Shown one piece after another: positions 44,304 to 53,791 of a stretch of DNA of 64,000 nt. Below the pieces are notes generated by a model. The model worked only from the letters and a program-made list of their open reading frames with translations, did no database searches and was not told where the DNA came from. The stretch comes from Marinobacter antarcticus (GTDB lineage Bacteria > Pseudomonadota > Gammaproteobacteria > Pseudomonadales > Oleiphilaceae), in assembly GCF_900142385.1 (NCBI RefSeq), contig NZ_FRAQ01000001.1, positions 1,054,001-1,118,000 on the forward strand, read 5' to 3'. Position 1 is the first letter of the stretch, and each line of letters begins with the position of its first letter. Position numbers and translations under genes: made by a program.

Positions 44304-45224
44304 ATGGCAGGAACCAGCCTACTCGCCCTCATCGATGATATAGCCACGATTCTTGATGATGTTTCGTTGATGACCAAAGCGGCCACTAAAAAAACCGCGG
44401 GCGTGCTTGGTGACGACCTTGCCCTGAACGCACAACAGGTAACCGGTGTGAAGCCTGCGCGGGAGTTGCCTGTGGTCTGGGCGGTTGCCAAAGGCTCGAT
44501 GATTAATAAGGCAATACTGGTGCCGGCCGCTGTCGCGATCAGTTTTTTTGTACCCTGGCTGGTCACTCCGCTGTTGATGCTTGGTGGGGCTTTTCTGTGT
44601 TTTGAAGGGGCTGAAAAACTGGCCCATAAGTTTTTGCACGCAAAGGAAGATGGCCAGCACAAAAAAGAGCTACGTGAGGCCCTGAAAAAGCCTGATGTGG
44701 ATCTGAAAGTTCTGGAAAAGCAAAAGATTAAAGGCGCTATCCGAACGGATTTCATTCTGTCTGCGGAGATCATTGCCATCACTCTCGGAGTGGTAACGGG
44801 TCAGGGCATCGTTATGCAGTTTGCTGTGCTGTCAGTGGTGGCTGTGATGATCACCATCTGTGTTTATGGGCTGGTTGCGGGTATTGTGAAACTGGACGAT
44901 GGCGGCCTGTACCTGACCCAGAAGGACAGTGAGTTCGCGCAAAAAGTAGGGCGAGGCATTCTTTGGCTGGCGCCTTACATGATGAAAACCTTGTCGATTC
45001 TCGGCACGATTGCCATGTTCCTGGTGGGTGGTGGCATTCTGGTGCATGGGATACCGCCGGTTTATAATGCTATTGAAGACTTTGCCGTGGCTTCGGGGGG
45101 TCTCTCCACCACGCTGATTCCCATGCTGGCAAACGGCTTGCTCGGCTTGCTGGCGGGTGCGTTGCTGGTGGCGGTGATTACACCCCTGCTCCGGATGTGG
45201 GAAGCCAGATCAGAGGCTTCCTGA
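44304..45224 (+). CDS. DUF808 family inner-membrane protein (YedI-like)
   Basis: A 306-residue membrane protein of the DUF808 family, E. coli YedI type. The N-terminus MAGTSLLALIDDIATILDDVS and VGDD-like GVLGDDLALNAQQV are family hallmarks. Several membrane segments follow from about residue 75 onward (AILVPAAVAISFFVPWLVTPLL and on). Function is unknown. It is a single gene, convergent with rsmE, one base apart. Confidence 0.85.
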   Translation: MAGTSLLALIDDIATILDDVSLMTKAATKKTAGVLGDDLALNAQQVTGVKPARELPVVWAVAKGSMINKAILVPAAVAISFFVPWLVTPLLMLGGAFLCFEGAEKLAHKFLHAKEDGQHKKELREALKKPDVDLKVLEKQKIKGAIRTDFILSAEIIAITLGVVTGQGIVMQFAVLSVVAVMITICVYGLVAGIVKLDDGGLYLTQKDSEFAQKVGRGILWLAPYMMKTLSILGTIAMFLVGGGILVHGIPPVYNAIEDFAVASGGLSTTLIPMLANGLLGLLAGALLVAVITPLLRMWEARSEAS

Positions 45225-45225
45225 T

Positions 45226-45945
45226 TCAGAGGCAGGCGTCAAACAGTCGGCTGACGAGCACCGGAACAGCGGTTTCCACCCGGAGAATGCGCGGCCCCAG
45301 ATGGACGCTCTGGCATCCGGCCTCTTCCAGTTTAACCACTTCGTAGGGCGTGAAGCCGCCTTCCGGGCCGATGCATAGCGCGGTGGGACTATTCAGGTGT
45401 GTGGGGCAGGGCGCAGAGGTGCCCGGGTGTGCAACCAGGGCCTGTTTGCCTTTCAACAGGGCGGGCAGTTCATCCTCCACGAAGGGTTTGAACAGCTTGC
45501 GGATGTGCACGCGCGGCATGGCCGTATCCTTTGCCTGCTCGAGCCCGAGGGTCAGGTTCTCCCGCAGGTTTTCATCCGACAGCCATGGCGTCTGCCAGAA
45601 GCTTTTTTCCACCTTGTAGCTGTTAATCAGCCAGATATCCTTGATGCCCAGTGTCGCGCTGGTTTGCAGAATGCGGCGGAGCATTTTGGGTCGGGGCATG
45701 GCGAGGATGAGCGTAAGCGGCAGTGGGGTCGGTGGTTGCTGATCCAGGACAACAACCAGTTCTGTTTCGGAATCGGTGAGTTTTATCACCTTGCCCAGCC
45801 CCATCTGGCCGTTTACGCGACCAACCGGTAGCTGATCCCCCGTGGATACGCGGAGAATGGATTTGATGTGCTCGAGTCGACGGCCCCGCAGCACCACCCG
45901 ATTCTGCGCAACAAAGTCTTCATCGAACAGTAAAGCCAGATTCAT
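45226..45945 (-). CDS. rsmE: 16S rRNA m3U1498 methyltransferase
   Basis: Methylates N3 of U1498 in 16S rRNA. The 239-residue product has the small N-terminal PUA-like domain (LRGRRLEHIKSILRVS) and the SPOUT knot with ALCIGPEGGFTPYEV (about 190) and LGPRILRVETAVPVLVSRL at the C-terminus, all diagnostic. The ATG overlaps the tatC stop by four bases, so it is the last gene of a tatABC-rsmE unit here. Confidence 0.95.
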   Translation of the reverse strand: MNLALLFDEDFVAQNRVVLRGRRLEHIKSILRVSTGDQLPVGRVNGQMGLGKVIKLTDSETELVVVLDQQPPTPLPLTLILAMPRPKMLRRILQTSATLGIKDIWLINSYKVEKSFWQTPWLSDENLRENLTLGLEQAKDTAMPRVHIRKLFKPFVEDELPALLKGKQALVAHPGTSAPCPTHLNSPTALCIGPEGGFTPYEVVKLEEAGCQSVHLGPRILRVETAVPVLVSRLFDACL

Positions 45946-46742
45946 CCGGCAGGCGGCTCGTCAGCTTCCGCCTCTGATACTTCGCGTTTGGCCAGCCGGC
46001 CAAACAGAATGCCCAGCTCGAACAGAATCCACATGGGCACAGCCAGAAGTGTCTGGGAGATAATGTCTGGCGGTGTCAGCATCATTCCGATGACAAAGCA
46101 GCCGACCACCACGTAAGGCCGTTTTGCTGCCAGATCCGCCGGCGTTGTTGCGCCACTCAGGATCAGCAGAATGGTGGCAATGGGAATCTCAAAGGCTACC
46201 CCAAAGGCGAAAAACATCTTCAGCACGAAATTCAGGTAGCTGCTGATATCCGGTAGTTCAACAATACCTTCCGGGCCTATGGCCGTAAAAAAGCCGAACA
46301 CCAGAGGAAATACCACGTAATACGCAAAAGCGGCGCCCAGATAGAACAGGAGAACGGAGGTAAACAGCAGCGGGAACGCGAGGCGCTTTTCATGGGCATA
46401 GAGCCCCGGCGCAACAAAGTTCCAGAGCTGGTAAAGAATGACCGGGATAGCGACAAAGACCGATACGAACAGTGCCAGTTTCAGGGGCGCGAAAAACGGT
46501 GAGGTGATGTCCGTTGCGATCATGGTCTGCCCGATCGGCAACAGTGACCGAATAGGCTCGGACAGCCAGAGATACAGCTCGTTGGCGAAGGGGTAAATGG
46601 CCGCGAAACAGATAACCACGGCCAGAACCATTTTCAGTAAACGGTTACGAAGTTCCAGCAGGTGTTCAACCAGTGGCATTTCCGGTTGGCCGAAAGAGGT
46701 GTTCTGATGGTCTGACTTCTCACCATCTGTCTTTGCATTCAT
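45942..46742 (-). CDS. tatC: Sec-independent translocase subunit TatC
   Basis: TatC recognises twin-arginine signal peptides and forms the core of the Tat translocase in the inner membrane. The 266-residue product has six membrane segments and the signatures PLVEHLLELRNRLLK (first cytoplasmic region) and PILLYQLWNF-like IPVILYQLWNFVAPGLYAHEK. The ATG overlaps tatB by four bases, and the stop overlaps rsmE by four. Confidence 0.96.
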   Translation of the reverse strand: MNAKTDGEKSDHQNTSFGQPEMPLVEHLLELRNRLLKMVLAVVICFAAIYPFANELYLWLSEPIRSLLPIGQTMIATDITSPFFAPLKLALFVSVFVAIPVILYQLWNFVAPGLYAHEKRLAFPLLFTSVLLFYLGAAFAYYVVFPLVFGFFTAIGPEGIVELPDISSYLNFVLKMFFAFGVAFEIPIATILLILSGATTPADLAAKRPYVVVGCFVIGMMLTPPDIISQTLLAVPMWILFELGILFGRLAKREVSEAEADEPPAG

Positions 46743-47161
46743 GAAGGCTTATCCGACGGTTCTTGCGCGGCGGCCTGTTGATCCGGTTCGTTTACACCGG
46801 ATTCTGCGGTTGCGTCGCTTTTCTGGCTTTGGTCAGTCACAGTCTGTTTGTTGTGTTTCAACATGTCGCCTGGCTTGTCCGACCTGATCATGTGCTCATA
46901 CTTCTTGGCTTCGTCCAGAGCTCCGCGCACGGTTTTCTGAACGTCATCCAAGCCTACGCCGCCGGCGTCGCGGAGCTCTTTCCTGAGCTCATCGGCTTTC
47001 AGCTGGCTGTCGAGCTCTGAGGTAAACTGGCTAACCATGCGGCGGGCACGGCCAACCCAGCGCCCGGCCGCGCGAGCAGCCGTTGGCAGCCGTTCGGGGC
47101 CAAGCACCAATAAAGCAATAACGCCGCAGATCAGCAGCTCAAGAAAGCCGATATCAAACAT
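46739..47161 (-). CDS. tatB: Sec-independent translocase subunit TatB
   Basis: TatB pairs with TatC in the signal-binding complex. The 140-residue protein has the short N-terminal membrane helix MFDIGFLELLICGVIALLV, the conserved GPERLP turn, an amphipathic helix and a long charged C-terminal tail. It is 11 bases after tatA and overlaps tatC by four bases. Confidence 0.95.
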   Translation of the reverse strand: MFDIGFLELLICGVIALLVLGPERLPTAARAAGRWVGRARRMVSQFTSELDSQLKADELRKELRDAGGVGLDDVQKTVRGALDEAKKYEHMIRSDKPGDMLKHNKQTVTDQSQKSDATAESGVNEPDQQAAAQEPSDKPS

Positions 47162-47172
47162 TCTGTCTGGTC

Positions 47173-47406
47173 TCAGCTTTTGGTTTTATCCCCGGACTTC
47201 TCTTCAGTCGTCTGCCGGGTCTGCTCCTCGGCTTGACCTTCCAGAGAGTCCGGGTCGTCGGATTTGGTATCGTCATCGCCCATGGACTTCTTGAAGCCAC
47301 GAATGGCGCCACCAAGGTCGGTGCCGATGTTGCGCAGTTTCTTGGTTCCGAACAACAGGATAACAATGCCGAGTACGATAAGAAGTTGCCAGATACTAAT
47401 GCCCAT
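47173..47406 (-). CDS. tatA: Sec-independent translocase subunit TatA
   Basis: TatA polymerises to form the Tat conduit. The 77-residue protein has the membrane helix [19 protein letters not shown], the [22 protein letters not shown] hinge and amphipathic helix, and an acidic tail. It is the first of tatABC, 90 bases after hisE on the same strand; hisI-hisE-tatABC is the order seen in Pseudomonas relatives. Confidence 0.95.
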   Translation of the reverse strand: MGISIWQLLIVLGIVILLFGTKKLRNIGTDLGGAIRGFKKSMGDDDTKSDDPDSLEGQAEEQTRQTTEEKSGDKTKS

Positions 47407-47496
47407 CAGGGGACCCTCGTTTTGATGTTTCTGTTTTGTTTTATTGTACTTTAACAGAAGATGTTCGCGGAAACCCTCCTGAGGGGTATTTACACG

Positions 47497-47826
47497 TCAG
47501 TCGCTCCGGGAAGCCTTTTCCTCAAGTCCTGACAGGTCAAACCGGCCGGCCAGCTCGTCCAGAATATCCTTGGGAGTCAGCCCCAGACTGGAAAGCATTA
47601 CCATGCTGTGAAACCAGAGATCCGCAGTTTCGCTGATCACCGCCCGGGTGTCTCCCGAGTGCTCGGCATCCTTGGCGGCCAGCAGTGTCTCTGTACACTC
47701 TTCGCCGACCTTTTCCAGAATCTTGTTCAGGCCTTTGGCATGGAGGCTGGCGACGTAGGATTTCTCCGGGTCGGCTGATTTTCGGGCTTCCAGAACCCGG
47801 GCCAAGTTTTCCAGCACATCGCTCAC
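47497..47826 (-). CDS. hisE: phosphoribosyl-ATP diphosphatase
   Basis: Second step of histidine biosynthesis. The 109-residue product shows [31 protein letters not shown], the MazG-like helical fold typical of HisE with the EExxE metal site. The start is set at GTG 47826, which has GAGGGG eight bases upstream; another GTG at 47835 sits on top of that site. It follows hisI after 12 bases on the same strand. Confidence 0.94.
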   Translation of the reverse strand: MSDVLENLARVLEARKSADPEKSYVASLHAKGLNKILEKVGEECTETLLAAKDAEHSGDTRAVISETADLWFHSMVMLSSLGLTPKDILDELAGRFDLSGLEEKASRSD

Positions 47827-47838
47827 TACATACACCCC

Positions 47839-48255
47839 TCAGTTTTTACGATAAATGGCATCCGGATCTTTAATAACGGGTTCAATACTGGCCCACTGGC
47901 CGTCTTTCAGGGACCGGTAAAAACAGCTGCGCCGGCCAGTATGGCAGGCAATGCCGCCCTTTTGCTCCACCTTAAGTAATATCACATCCTCATCACAATC
48001 GAGGCGAATATCTTTCACCACCTGCTGGTGTCCGGAAGTCTCACCTTTGCGCCAGAGTTTACCTCGTGATCGCGACCAGTAAACCGCCTGACCTTCTTCG
48101 GCAGTGAGACGAAGCGACTCACGGTTCATCCAGGCCATCATCAGAATGTCGCCGGTGACAGCATCCTGGGCGATCGCCGGAACCAGGCCATCGGCTGTCC
48201 AGCGAATGGCTTCAAGCCAGTCAAGAGTGCCTAGATTAACAGATAAGTCTTTCAT
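47839..48255 (-). CDS. hisI: phosphoribosyl-AMP cyclohydrolase
   Basis: Third step of histidine biosynthesis, opening the purine ring. The 138-residue product has [13 protein letters not shown], the [17 protein letters not shown] motif and the zinc-binding pair [11 protein letters not shown]. HisI and HisE are separate genes here, as in Pseudomonas; E. coli has them fused. It heads hisI-hisE. Confidence 0.95.
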   Translation of the reverse strand: MKDLSVNLGTLDWLEAIRWTADGLVPAIAQDAVTGDILMMAWMNRESLRLTAEEGQAVYWSRSRGKLWRKGETSGHQQVVKDIRLDCDEDVILLKVEQKGGIACHTGRRSCFYRSLKDGQWASIEPVIKDPDAIYRKN

Positions 48256-48316
48256 TTCATTGAATCCTGAGTACTTGAGCTCTACAAATTGTCGACGAAA
48301 GAACAGGAGTGCGGAA

Positions 48317-48339
48317 CGGGCGGTATTCTAATCCGCCCG
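48317..48339 (-). terminator. hairpin between the thioesterase gene and hisI
   Basis: CGGGCGG-TATTCTAAT-CCGCCCG is a 7-bp perfect stem 60 bases after the thioesterase stop, without a T-run. A weak terminator or stability element. Confidence 0.35.
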
Positions 48340-48398
48340 AACCTAACCAGAATGCCTGTTTTCTGCCAGACATTTGCTGGTGTCACCTTGGAGACTGG

Positions 48399-48845
48399 TT
48401 ACACCTTTTTTTCTGCAGTTTGATACTGAGCCAGAGTGTGCCGGGCGGAGTCTGGTAACGGAGTAGACTTTTGCGTGCTGTCGTCAACGCAAACAATCAC
48501 CGTTTCCGCCGTTGCACAGCAAACACCGTTCTGAAAGAGACCCTGATATAGCTGCATGGAACTGTTGCCAACACGCGTAACGGCTGTCCCAATATCTACA
48601 ATGCCTGGCCAATGAATTTCTGCGCGCAACTGAAGGTTGAGACTGGCAATCACAAAGGATGTGCCGGGGGAGGCGAGAGGAGCCTGCGGGTCATAGATCA
48701 GTTCGACTCGGCCGGTTTCAATAAGTGTTGAAAATACAGCGTTGTTTACATGGCCCTGTCGGTCAGTATCTGCGAAGCGCAGCTTGTCATAAGCCCGGGC
48801 TGGAAACTGTTCCAGTGTCCAGTCTTTAGTTGTGTCAGTTGTCAT
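48399..48845 (-). CDS. 4HBT-family acyl-CoA thioesterase
   Basis: A 148-residue hotdog-fold thioesterase. RFADTDRQGHVNNAVF (about residues 23-38) is the YbgC/FadM-type active-site region with Asp and HVNN, and the remaining strands fit the fold. It should hydrolyse acyl-CoA in the cytoplasm; chain length is unknown. It sits alone between hisI and a decayed ynfA-like remnant. Confidence 0.85.
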   Translation of the reverse strand: MTTDTTKDWTLEQFPARAYDKLRFADTDRQGHVNNAVFSTLIETGRVELIYDPQAPLASPGTSFVIASLNLQLRAEIHWPGIVDIGTAVTRVGNSSMQLYQGLFQNGVCCATAETVIVCVDDSTQKSTPLPDSARHTLAQYQTAEKKV

Positions 48846-48999
48846 TTACGGCTACCTCACGAATGTAAGTTGGCTACTCTAATTCCTGTTCTGTTTCAGT
48901 GAATCATGCGCGTTTCACCGGCGAACCCGCATTTAGTAGGCTGCATATTCAGAGCTAAATAACACGCCTAGCGCTCTCTATTCCGGCGCGATTTATTGG

Positions 49000-49104
49000 T
49001 TATGTGGTGCAGGGCCCGAACATGATGATTGCCATACCTGCCAAAGCGACACCCGAGCCAACCAAGTCCCATGCAGTTGGCCTTACTCCGTCGACGGCCC
49101 ACTC
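49000..49104 (-). pseudogene. C-terminal remnant of a UPF0060 (YnfA) membrane protein gene
   Basis: On the minus strand this stretch reads [19 protein letters not shown] then [15 protein letters not shown] and stops at TAA 49000-49002. It matches the conserved C-terminal end of YnfA/UPF0060 small membrane proteins (EGVRPxxWDLxGxxxxLxGxAII). Upstream the frame continues only about 10 unrelated residues to a TGA, and no start codon with a ribosome site is present, so about the first two-thirds of the gene are missing. The upstream small-protein gene at 49132 lies where the lost part would be. A decayed gene or deletion scar is the simplest reading. Confidence 0.7.
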
Positions 49105-49131
49105 ACGAAATTTCAAAGTAATTGAAAATGA

Positions 49132-49365
49132 TCATTGCGTGGCTTGCTCAATTCTTCTCGCCTGCTCAGATGCTTCATTTTCCATAAATGCATTCATATC
49201 CTTTTCAAACTGCTTTACGTCTTTCGGTTGCACTGGAATCTTTGGGGCGTCGCTGCTCGCCGGCCCCACAGCGCTTTCAGCGTTGGGCTGAGTTTCATTA
49301 CTGATTTTATTGCTAACAAGAAGACCAATAACGATCAGGGCGATTAACAAAATAATCAGTCGCAT
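49132..49365 (-). CDS. 77-residue single-pass membrane protein, unknown
   Basis: The protein has one N-terminal membrane helix (MRLIILLIALIVIGLLVSN), a Pro/Ala-rich linker and a charged C-terminal helix (KDVKQFEKDMNAFMENE and on). GAGGTGG lies five bases before the ATG, a strong ribosome site. No family recognised. It lies between ubiB (upstream, 58 bases) and the YnfA remnant, where Pseudomonas relatives have ubiB next to hisI. Confidence 0.65.
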   Translation of the reverse strand: MRLIILLIALIVIGLLVSNKISNETQPNAESAVGPASSDAPKIPVQPKDVKQFEKDMNAFMENEASEQARRIEQATQ

Positions 49366-49423
49366 GATACCACCTCACTATTCTGCATCTGTTTGGTCTC
49401 CATAGCGGCAACCGGGAAGAGTT

Positions 49424-51067
49424 TCAGCGGCTGCCGCGTATAACCAGGGCGCCCGCTGCAACCAGCAAAGCCCAGGTCCAGATTGGCGCGTTCTCTGCCC
49501 ATATGAGGGCTTCCGGCTGGGTTCCGATAATGGCTGCGGCAACCAATGCCGCGGCTGTGATCCCCCGTCGCCAGCGTCGGTCAGTTCTGCGTTGCTGTTC
49601 CCGGAGTAGCGCCAGTGTGTCCTGGTTCTGTTTTTCGCTGGGGCCGGCGCTGCGCAGCTGTAGCAAGGCATCGTGAACCAGTTGCGGCATTTCCGGAGAC
49701 TGTTCCAGCCATGCGGGCAGGTGGGTCTGGAGAGATTTGATCAGGCCCGCCGGGCCGATTCGTTTTCGCATCCAGCTTTCCAGGAAAGGTTGGGCGGTGC
49801 TCCACAGATCAAGCTCCGGATACAGCTGGCGGCCCAGGCCCTCTACGTTAAGCAGGGTTTTTTGCAGCAAAACCAGTTGCGGCTGCACTTCCATATTGAA
49901 CCGGCGAGCGGTCTGGAACAGGCGGAGCAGGAAGTGGCCGAAGGAAATATCCTTCAAGGGTTTTTCAAAAATCGGCTCGCATACGGTGCGGATGGCGGCT
50001 TCGAATTCGTTTACCCGGGTATCCGGTGGCACCCAGCCGGACTGAATATGGAGCTGGGCCACTTGCCGGTAGTCACGGCGGAAAAAAGCCAGGAGATTGC
50101 GGGCAAGATAGCTTTGATCATCCGGCGCCAGGGTGCCGACAATGCCAAAATCGACGGCGATGTATCTCGGGTCGGCCGGGTTGGTTGCGTCTACAAAAAT
50201 ATTGCCCGGGTGCATGTCTGCGTGGAAAAAGCTGTCCCGGAATACCTGGGTAAAGAAAATCTCAACGCCTTTTTCCGCCAGAACCTTCAGGTTAACGCCT
50301 GCCGCTTTCAGGGCTGGAATATCGGCAATAGGGATGCCGTGGATGCGCTCCATCACCATCACGGACTTGCGGGTATAGTCCCAGTCGATGAAGGGAATGT
50401 AGATCAGCGAGGAATTCTCGAAGTTCCGGCGCAGTTGGCTCGCATTGGCGGCTTCACGTTGCAGGTCCAGTTCATCGTGAATGGTGGAGTCATAATCTGC
50501 CACCACGTCTACCGGGTGCAGGCGTTTGCCTTCTGTCCAGTATTTCTCAAGCAGGTTGGCCATAAGGTACATCAGGGCAAGGTCCTGGCGGATCACTTTG
50601 TCGATGCCTGGACGCAGCACTTTGACCACCACTTCCTGGCCGTTTAACAGAGTGGCTGTATGAACCTGTGCCACGGACGCTGAGGCCATGGGATCGGCGC
50701 CGAACTCTTTAAACAATTCGGAAACCGGGGCGCCGAGAGAGGTTTCAATAATGCGGCGGGCAGCATCGCTGGGAAACGGAGGTACACGATCTTGCAGAGT
50801 TTTGAGGGAGTCCGCCATGTCGTCTGGCAGCAAGTCACGGCGCGTGGACAGAATCTGGCCGAACTTTACGAATACCGGCCCCAATTCTTCCAGAGCCAGT
50901 CGCAGGCGATCACCACGGCTGAGTTTTGGCTGTGGAAACAGGTGCCAGGGTGCCAGCATGAAAAATACTTTCAGTGCTCCTGGAAGCTCAGTCAGTGGTA
51001 GAAACGTGTCCAGCCGGTAGCGGCAGAATACCCAGGATATTCGGAACAGGCGTTGCAGGCGGGTCAC
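49424..51067 (-). CDS. ubiB: ubiquinone biosynthesis accessory ATPase UbiB
   Basis: Membrane-associated atypical kinase/ATPase of the UbiB/ADCK family, needed for ubiquinone synthesis. The 547-residue product has the diagnostic [21 protein letters not shown] (KxGQ motif, about residue 70), the Ala-rich nucleotide loop [20 protein letters not shown] (catalytic loop, about 285) and AVDFGIVG. The C-terminus has one or two membrane helices. It starts with GTG overlapping the ubiJ stop. Confidence 0.95.
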   Translation of the reverse strand: MTRLQRLFRISWVFCRYRLDTFLPLTELPGALKVFFMLAPWHLFPQPKLSRGDRLRLALEELGPVFVKFGQILSTRRDLLPDDMADSLKTLQDRVPPFPSDAARRIIETSLGAPVSELFKEFGADPMASASVAQVHTATLLNGQEVVVKVLRPGIDKVIRQDLALMYLMANLLEKYWTEGKRLHPVDVVADYDSTIHDELDLQREAANASQLRRNFENSSLIYIPFIDWDYTRKSVMVMERIHGIPIADIPALKAAGVNLKVLAEKGVEIFFTQVFRDSFFHADMHPGNIFVDATNPADPRYIAVDFGIVGTLAPDDQSYLARNLLAFFRRDYRQVAQLHIQSGWVPPDTRVNEFEAAIRTVCEPIFEKPLKDISFGHFLLRLFQTARRFNMEVQPQLVLLQKTLLNVEGLGRQLYPELDLWSTAQPFLESWMRKRIGPAGLIKSLQTHLPAWLEQSPEMPQLVHDALLQLRSAGPSEKQNQDTLALLREQQRRTDRRWRRGITAAALVAAAIIGTQPEALIWAENAPIWTWALLVAAGALVIRGSR

Positions 51068-51705
51068 AGAGTCTCCGGTTTGTCAGTATTACCGCGGCTT
51101 TCAATCTGGTTGACGCGCGCTTCCAGGCGCTCGGTGCGCAGGCTGAGGGAGTCGATATCCTCAAACGTGGCTTCCAGTTCGCGGCGGCCGGGCAGGGCGC
51201 GGCTTTCCTCATGCACGTATTCTTCAATATTGGCGCTCAGGGTGCTGAAAGCCTGGCGACTCCAGCTCACTGCGCTGCGAATACGTTTACCGATAAAGTG
51301 GGCGGGCACATCGCCGATGTGCCGTGCCATGGCGGCTTCCCAGTCCGGATTGAGTTGGTCCAGCGCTCGTTGAAACTGGTGTGCCAGGCCGGTATCACCT
51401 GCTACTTGGAGACGGTTATCCGTGAACACGCGGTTGTCGCCCGTGGCCAGTGCAGCAAAAGCCAGCGGCTTGCCGCTGATTTCCAGGGCGGGTTCTTCTG
51501 CAGGTTGACTGTGCACCTGCACCCGGTTGCCGGCTCGGTGCAGAGAGCAGGTAAGGGAGACTGGATCGGTAATGCGGAACTGTACCGGCCCCTCAAGAGC
51601 ACCCAGCAGTGCCTGCTGGCCCGCGGGGTCCAGCTCAAGCGCGTGGTTCAGTGCCCGCTCGATTATGGCTGTCATCGCCGTAAGCAGGGTCGGGCCGGGA
51701 AACAT
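51064..51705 (-). CDS. ubiJ: ubiquinone biosynthesis accessory protein UbiJ (SCP2 domain)
   Basis: UbiJ binds ubiquinone intermediates through an SCP2 lipid-binding domain and supports the soluble Ubi complex. The 213-residue product starts [21 protein letters not shown], has the SCP2 domain in the first half and a C-terminal coiled helix ([22 protein letters not shown]). ATG 51705 overlaps the ubiE stop (TGATG); an internal ATG at 51675 is possible. Order ubiE-ubiJ-ubiB is standard. Confidence 0.9.
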   Translation of the reverse strand: MFPGPTLLTAMTAIIERALNHALELDPAGQQALLGALEGPVQFRITDPVSLTCSLHRAGNRVQVHSQPAEEPALEISGKPLAFAALATGDNRVFTDNRLQVAGDTGLAHQFQRALDQLNPDWEAAMARHIGDVPAHFIGKRIRSAVSWSRQAFSTLSANIEEYVHEESRALPGRRELEATFEDIDSLSLRTERLEARVNQIESRGNTDKPETL

Positions 51706-52487
51706 CAGGGCTTGATTCCCACGTGCAGGGCAACAACTCCGCCAGTCATGTTGTAGTACTTGCAGTTCACCAGGCCTGCGTTTTCCATCATGCCTTTGAG
51801 CGTATCCTGATCCGGGTGCATGCGGATGGATTCGGCCAGGTACTTGTAGCTCTCGCTGTCGCCGGCAATGAGCTGGCCCATCAATGGCAAAGCGGTAAAC
51901 GAGTAGGTGTCGTAAACTTTGCTGAGCAGCGGATTCGTGGGCTTGGAAAATTCCAGCACCATCAGTTTGCCTCCGGGCTTCAGTACGCGGGTCATATCCC
52001 GCAGCGCCTGGTCCTTGTCGGTTACGTTACGCAGTCCGAAGGCAATGGATACGGCGTTGAAGTTGTTGTCCGGGAAGGGAAGGTGCTCGGCATCAGCCTG
52101 CACGTATTCAATGTTGCCCACATAACCGCGATCGGTCAGGCGGCTGCGGCCAACCTGCAGCATGGAAGCGTTGATGTCGGCTAGAACCACTTTGCCCTCA
52201 CGCCCTACCAGATCAGAGAACTTCATGGTCAGATCACCGGTTCCGCCGGCAATATCAAGAACCTGATGGCCCGGGCGCACGCCGGAAAGCTCAATGGTAA
52301 AACGTTTCCACAACCGGTGAACACCCATGGACATCAGGTCGTTCATGAGGTCGTATTTACCCGCTACGCTGTGAAAAACTTCGGCTACCTGGCCAGCTTT
52401 CTGGCTCTTGGGCACATTGCTGAAACCGAAATGGGTGACGTCGTCCTGGCCATTGCCGGGGCTGGCCGGGGTTTGTTGCTCGCTCAT
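51705..52487 (-). CDS. ubiE: ubiquinone/menaquinone biosynthesis C-methyltransferase UbiE
   Basis: SAM-dependent C-methylation of the quinone ring. The 260-residue product has [20 protein letters not shown], the SAM motif [17 protein letters not shown] and [16 protein letters not shown], all diagnostic of UbiE. AGGA precedes the ATG. It heads ubiE-ubiJ-ubiB and is divergent from the PHA-associated gene, 126 bases away. Confidence 0.96.
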   Translation of the reverse strand: MSEQQTPASPGNGQDDVTHFGFSNVPKSQKAGQVAEVFHSVAGKYDLMNDLMSMGVHRLWKRFTIELSGVRPGHQVLDIAGGTGDLTMKFSDLVGREGKVVLADINASMLQVGRSRLTDRGYVGNIEYVQADAEHLPFPDNNFNAVSIAFGLRNVTDKDQALRDMTRVLKPGGKLMVLEFSKPTNPLLSKVYDTYSFTALPLMGQLIAGDSESYKYLAESIRMHPDQDTLKGMMENAGLVNCKYYNMTGGVVALHVGIKP

Positions 52488-52613
52488 GGGGCATGTCCTG
52501 TCGGAATCTGAATCCCGTATTCTAACGGTTGACGGGGTTGCTACAAGAGTGGCTAGACGTTTAATACCGCCTTACACTGTAAAACCGTTCAATTTTGAAG
52601 AGAAAACTGATTC

Positions 52614-52892
52614 ATGTCCGTAATCGATGTACATCGCGCCCACACCCTCGATAAAGACCATGCCCGCGAAGCGGCAGAGGCGCTTGCCCGCGATCTCTCC
52701 AGCCAGTTCGACCTGAATTACCAGTGGGAGGGTGATCATCTGAAGTTCAAGCGCTCGGGTGCTAAAGGTCACCTGAACATTACCGGCGCCGATCTGCACG
52801 TGCATCTGGAGCTGGGCATGTTGCTGCGGCCCTTCAAATCGCGGATTGAGCAGGAGATTCACAGCCAGCTTGATCAGATTCTGAAAGCCTGA
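52614..52892 (+). CDS. polyhydroxyalkanoic acid system family protein
   Basis: A 92-residue protein of the small family named for its association with polyhydroxyalkanoate loci (PHA_gran_rgn / TIGR02610). Features are LDKDHAREAAEALARDLSS, WEGDHLKFKRSGAKGHL and a C-terminal helix EQEIHSQLDQILK. It may sit on storage granules or regulate them; no phaC is in this window, but a wax-ester synthase is 2 kb away. Single gene. Confidence 0.78.
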   Translation: MSVIDVHRAHTLDKDHAREAAEALARDLSSQFDLNYQWEGDHLKFKRSGAKGHLNITGADLHVHLELGMLLRPFKSRIEQEIHSQLDQILKA

Positions 52893-52922
52893 TCCGCCAG
52901 GGGGCGGGCATGCAGGGGTTTA

Positions 52923-53672
52923 TCAAAGGTCGCCCGGAAGTATAAACGGCTCTGGGTGACCGTTAATAATGTTGTCCATAACCCGATGCTCCCGGGTCAC
53001 CAGCCGATCAATCAGCAAGTCCACTTTATCCATTTTCCGGAAAGCAGAATAACCTCTGTGAAGGAAATCATGCAGGTCACTGAGATCGGCTATTTCCGCC
53101 GGGGCGCGGCTCATTGAGAGCAGCCAGCCCAATGTGCGATTGCGCACGTAGCGGTCGAGCTGCTGTCCGACATCGGCAACCAGCATCACCTGCTTTCTGC
53201 GCTGCTCCAGCTTCTGGCTGGCCCGGTACACCTCGCAGTAGTGTTCAGCGGTTACCAATCTGGCTTGTATATCACGCTCATCAAGCAGTTCAGCCAACTC
53301 AAGATCCAGCTGCTGGGTGATCAGGTTCAGTTCTACCAGCCCGGCAAGCGTTTCCAGCAGGTGGTCCGGCAGCCACTTGACCATTTTCGGGAAGACCCGG
53401 TCTATGTTGTCGTCGCGCCGGGTCATGCTGGCGGGGGCGTAAAGATCAGTGAGCAAGAACCTCAGGCCAGCCTGGTAGTCAGGGTGCTGATACAGATCCT
53501 GGTGGGTCAGTTTGAGGCGCCCTGCCTGCCAGTCTGCAATGGTAAGCGTACTGTCGAGCAGCCGGTGACCGGCTTTAAATTGCCGGAAATCGTGATAGTC
53601 CAGTAACAGCTGCTGTAAGCGTCGGGCGCTTTCTGAGCGCACATCTGTGCTGACAAGGCGCTCACGATACAT
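52923..53672 (-). CDS. FFLEELY-motif-type protein
   Basis: A 249-residue, mostly helical cytoplasmic protein. The stretch LRFLLTDLYAPASMTRRDD then NIDRVFPKMVKWLPDHLLE resembles the proteins named after an FFLEELY motif in Pseudomonas and Marinobacter relatives; here the motif itself reads LRFLLTDLY. Function unknown. GGAG lies nine bases before the ATG. It is convergent with the PHA-associated gene and followed by the hydrolase gene on the same strand after a hairpin. Confidence 0.6.
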   Translation of the reverse strand: MYRERLVSTDVRSESARRLQQLLLDYHDFRQFKAGHRLLDSTLTIADWQAGRLKLTHQDLYQHPDYQAGLRFLLTDLYAPASMTRRDDNIDRVFPKMVKWLPDHLLETLAGLVELNLITQQLDLELAELLDERDIQARLVTAEHYCEVYRASQKLEQRRKQVMLVADVGQQLDRYVRNRTLGWLLSMSRAPAEIADLSDLHDFLHRGYSAFRKMDKVDLLIDRLVTREHRVMDNIINGHPEPFILPGDL

Positions 53673-53739
53673 GGTGCCGGCTCCGATAAGTCTGTTTAGA
53701 GGCTTGTAGTTTACCGGAGGGAAAGCGCGGCTGCAGCAA

Positions 53740-53758
53740 GCCCGGTCATTTGCCGGGC
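53740..53758 (-). terminator. short hairpin after the alpha/beta-hydrolase gene
   Basis: GCCCGG-TCATTTG-CCGGGC lies 34 bases beyond the minus-strand hydrolase stop. It has a 6-bp stem and only a short TT after it; weak terminator. Confidence 0.4.
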
Positions 53759-53791
53759 ATCAGGTCAGGTCTCAGCTTGCGCGGTTCGATT

